Assembly: GCF_036588685.1 (NCBI RefSeq)
Contig: NC_086382.1
Coordinates: 73,691,999-73,755,998 of the forward strand
DNA from: Mytilus trossulus
Taxonomy: Eukaryota; Mollusca; Bivalvia; Mytilida; Mytilidae
DNA length: 64,000 nucleotides
Reading direction: 5' to 3'
Shown here piece after piece: positions 60,536-64,000 of this stretch (positions are counted from its first letter, which is position 1; each line of letters begins with the position of its first letter). The position numbers and the translations under genes were made by a program. The notes under the pieces are model-generated. The model saw nothing but the letters and a program-made list of their open reading frames with translations. It did no database searches and was not told the DNA's origin.

Positions 60536-63149
60536 GTATCTGTGAAAGGTAGTTGTGATAAACCAAATGGTTTTTCTAATGTGGGAAAAAATATTTGAGA
60601 AACATTTAAATTCTAGATTTGTGATTTTACTTTTCCCTTGGTCGGATTAAAAATATGCCTCTTTGAGAAGCGTCAGAACTATGTTATTTTTCTCCAACAC
60701 GATTTTAGAAGATACGACTTATTTTCTATGTTTCCAATGTTTGTTTCCAGGATTTTGTCTTGCTTTATCCAATTATGACTATTGAACAGCGGCATACTTG
60801 TTTTGCCTTTATTTGAGACTTTTTCATTTTTTACGAGAGAGAAAAAACAACATTAACTTTCAACTCAATCATTTCTTCGGTTTCAAAGGTATTTCATATT
60901 TTGTTTTATATTATCAATCCTAAAACATTCGGTTTTATATTTACTGACTTTATTGAATGTGACTGCTTATCTGAGTTTTTGTTTAAATGAATGCAAAAAT
61001 AAGCAAAGTAATATACAAACTCCTACTATACAGACAATAAAGAGTAAGGAATAAAACAATAAGTTTTTGGATATGAACGTAATAAAATATAATAATAAAA
61101 TAAAGATTATAGAAGCACTGACAACAAGATTTCATATATGGTTCGTGTTTTAATGCGTGCGAAAATGAAATATAAAGTAAAACCTAGCACTCGTGAACAT
61201 AAGTCTTAATTTTCTACTTAATCCATTTGAGTGTATTTGTTAAAACAAGATGGTATAGACTCGGTGAGATTAAGTGCTTGACATATTATGTAGACCTCTG
61301 TCACTGTCGTATCGATATAGTGAAGTTTGTATTATAGTTAGCTGAATATATCCTCAGCCTATACTCAACAATCTCTTCTTTATTGAGGCCTTATTTGGTT
61401 AAGACAAAACATCAGATATATAGTTTGCTAGACAAAAATAATTTAGAAATGTTTCTGTATCCACATTCTATGTTTTACAACCTTAGTAGTCGACGCTTTT
61501 TGAACCATTGTACTGTCGATGCTGCTTAGGACTAATGTAAATCCTAAACAAATTCTAGTATCTAATGAGTCTGAAACAGAAGCAACGCGTGTTCAGTTTT
61601 TTCAAATGAGCTATGGCGTTACCAACTATATAATTGAGAGCCATAAAATGTTCAGAACACGATTAAAATAAATATGTTCTGGTTTTGTCGCTTCTTTTCC
61701 TATTACTCAATTTTCGTAGAACCGGAAAATGTTGCACTTAAAAACAAAAAAAGGTCAAAGGTTAATGGCGGAGTTTTCCATTAGTGTTAAACAATTTCAC
61801 AAGAGGTTATAACGAGTCAGCAGATAATACCTGTTTTGTTCACTTAACAAGACATCATTGATGGAATAAACTGTAACAGTTCATTTTCAACTCAATTTGT
61901 TAATGATAAAAGCATAAAATGCCCATTTGCAAGGGAATTCTGACTAGAAAGTAAAAAAGAAAGCATCGACAAAACTGATATTCAAGGGAAAAATAACTAC
62001 ATTCTTTACAAAATTAATAAGCAAAAGCTCTTATTGTTTTTTTGTTAAAGTATTTACATTAAGGAAGATGAATTATTCATGTGCATCTTAAACACATCGA
62101 TTACAATAGTACGATACATGTAAAACGTTATATGAATGCGGAAGATACCTGTCCAGTAGTTTTTGAAAACGCATTTAAAGGTACATTAATATTATGCAAG
62201 TTTGGTGTACATCATATTCATCAGGGAGTAAAATAATTTTACTAGCCAATAAAACCAGGAAGATCAGTTGAAGTAATTCAATACAAAATTACATAATATA
62301 CGTAGCAAGTTAATTGTAGATTTAAGTAAAGAATATAAGCCTTATATCTTACTATAAAACATTGTTTAACACTTAAAAAAAAACAAAAAAAAACAAATAA
62401 CAATTTTTTTTAAGATTTCTTTCTTCAAGGGAGTAAATTGTTTAATGAATAAACTTTATTTACATTATCCTTCATGCTAGGCTCTTTAAACAGTAGCTCA
62501 ACATAAACAATAGACAAAATAAAGTACAGTTGAAAGTAAAAAAAAACATTCATTGTTTCATGTACATGAAGACACAGCGTATTGGTATCTGTAATTTTGC
62601 GTTCGCCAGGAAAACTTTATACATTTTACGTTAATACCTTTACATGCGTTTTGTGTCTCAAAATGGAAAAAGACGATGAAATTATATTCTAAATGCAAAA
62701 ATGTCTTTATAAGTTATTCTGTTGTTTCAAACTCTTGATTAAAATCAAATGTGTATTCAGGTAAATTCGATTTCAGTGTGGATAACAAAAAAGATATGGT
62801 TATAGCAGCTCATAATGACAAGTTGTATAAAATGTAGTCCATTTTTATAACTCCCTTATTTCTGCTGGGATTTATCTCCAATTGGATGATTGACAAACAA
62901 GATCAGACATTGAGGAAAAATAAAAGCTATACACTATATTTTTTTTTCTCAAATTGAAGGTTGTACGGATGCCTATAATTGCTTTCATCCACTTAATTTA
63001 AGCGTTGGTGGATAGCTGGATAACATATACATTTTATTCAGTGAACATAAGGACATCCAAACTGTTGCCTACAAGTCAAGTGTGCGAACTTTTTCTAAAT
63101 GGCTAATTTTCGTTATCAAGCCTATACTTTTGTCTGAACAAAAGTCTTT
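60536..63149. other. No recognised gene
   Basis: AT-rich DNA. A family E-like piece lies near 60720-60830 and a family D piece at 62945-63030 (TTGAAGGTTGTACGGATGCC). Nothing else is supported. Confidence 0.4.
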
Positions 63150-63640
63150 AATTTGTAGAAATTTAGATGAAATTTACTATTTTTTAATTGTTGGCTTTCA
63201 GACAACAGTTTGCCAGCATTTTGTCCGTCTGCAGTTACCACAGCGTGACCAATCTCATCAAAGCCGTTGATCGCAATAAGAAAGTGCGGAGAGGAAAACA
63301 AAATTGGCAGAGAGAGTCAACAAATGCTAACATTGCTAAGTCATCAAAATAAACAATATATTATTGTAATTGTTAAACACATGCTTACCTCAGTATCCAC
63401 TCTTCTTTGGTGCTTGTTTAGAGAGTGTACAATCGGTAAACGTCGGCTTCAAAACATGACCTTTAATACGCTAAGCGAGGGAAATATTTGTTTGATGATT
63501 ATATGATATGAATGCGTAAAAAAAATAAAATCATGCACAGTTATAAGTAGTTGTTATATGCATAAACTGGTTCAAGAATTGGATTAACATTGTTTTCCAC
63601 CAGTCACTGATTTCAAATGACTTAAGAACGCATCAGTGTG
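63150..63640 (-). repeat. Repeat family F copy 2
   Basis: 63420-63620 matches 14800-15030. On the minus strand, 63300-63180 can be read as a protein-like stretch (HFLIAINGFDEIGHAVVTAD). It recalls the GKYVGELLAVSKQLK frame of copy 1, but stops interrupt the joined frame. Confidence 0.4.
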
Positions 63641-64000
63641 CTCTGATGACGGTAACGATGACAGATTTTGGATGAATATGTGTTTAAAAGTTATTATTGA
63701 AAGTCTCTTTTGAATAAAACTATTTTGTATACTATTGACCTGCATTGTTGGCACACACAAATATGTTTTTTGTTGGCGCAAATGAAAGATTATTGTGGCT
63801 CAAAGAAAATTCCAATTGGCGCAAAAACATCCCGTATCCATCGTCGTCTGTTGCTTTATATTCCTATTCAAAGCAAAACTATCGGATTTACAACGTCAAA
63901 TTATAAAAACGATTGTAGTCCCCTAGTTTTATCACATTTAACACATTTTGTCTGATGCTTGGTCCGTTTCTGTGTGTGTTGCGTTTCGGTGTGATGTCGT
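63641..64000. other. Right edge, no recognised gene
   Basis: An open frame of 81 codons at 63710-63955 has no recognisable domain or splice context. Confidence 0.35.

Noticed and set aside
1-64000. tRNA, rRNA or CRISPR arrays
   Set aside because: No TTC-loop box or cloverleaf, no rRNA-like stretch and no regularly spaced direct repeats were seen. The regular repeats at 0.7-5.8 kb are Kazal exons.

Overview
The window is eukaryotic, AT-rich, intron-containing DNA from a bivalve mollusc, most probably a mytilid mussel. The evidence is split genes with GT..AG introns, a tandem family of Toll-like receptors (TLRs), an exon-per-repeat Kazal inhibitor gene, and many degraded dispersed repeats that look like familiar mussel repeat families. 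The species assignment is inference. I found no tRNA, rRNA, CRISPR or bacterial-type operon.

Left part (about 0.7-8.4 kb, minus strand): one multi-exon gene for a secreted polydomain Kazal-type serine protease inhibitor. A signal-peptide exon is followed by eleven Kazal-repeat exons, mostly 126 bp each and all ending in phase 2. The gene runs off or ends unseen at the left edge. A dead twelfth repeat exon lies in one intron.

Middle (about 8.4-19.4 kb and 23-36 kb): no intact gene recognised. It holds dispersed repeats in about six families, tails and fragments of a Penelope-like reverse transcriptase element, a dead LINE, a dead PIF/Harbinger transposase, a 208-bp inverted-repeat element, a foldback element, and a repeat family with a hammerhead-ribozyme-like core.

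Right part (19.4-57.5 kb, plus strand): four tandem TLR units, each with a small signal-peptide exon, one phase-1 intron and one large exon. Unit 1 (19.48-22.80 kb) is intact: LRR ectodomain, one cysteine cluster, transmembrane segment and TIR. Unit 2 (36.15-45.02 kb) is a frameshifted fusion with an internal LRR duplication. Unit 3 (48.83-52.88 kb) has a 10-nt deletion frameshift and a shifted C-terminus. Unit 4 (55.82-57.51 kb) has lost the whole LRR ectodomain in frame, leaving an open 254-residue signal peptide-TM-TIR protein. Flanks, introns and promoter blocks are shared between units, which shows segmental duplication.

The most interesting points are the LRR-less membrane TIR protein and the direct repeat that may have produced it, a furin-type R-x-K-R-S site conserved in every LRR-bearing copy, the missing BB-loop proline in all four TIR domains, and the hammerhead-like repeat family. 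The right end (57.7-64 kb) carries a 1.3-kb element with 31-bp perfect inverted repeats and further repeats. All calls are from reading the sequence; none was tested by database search.
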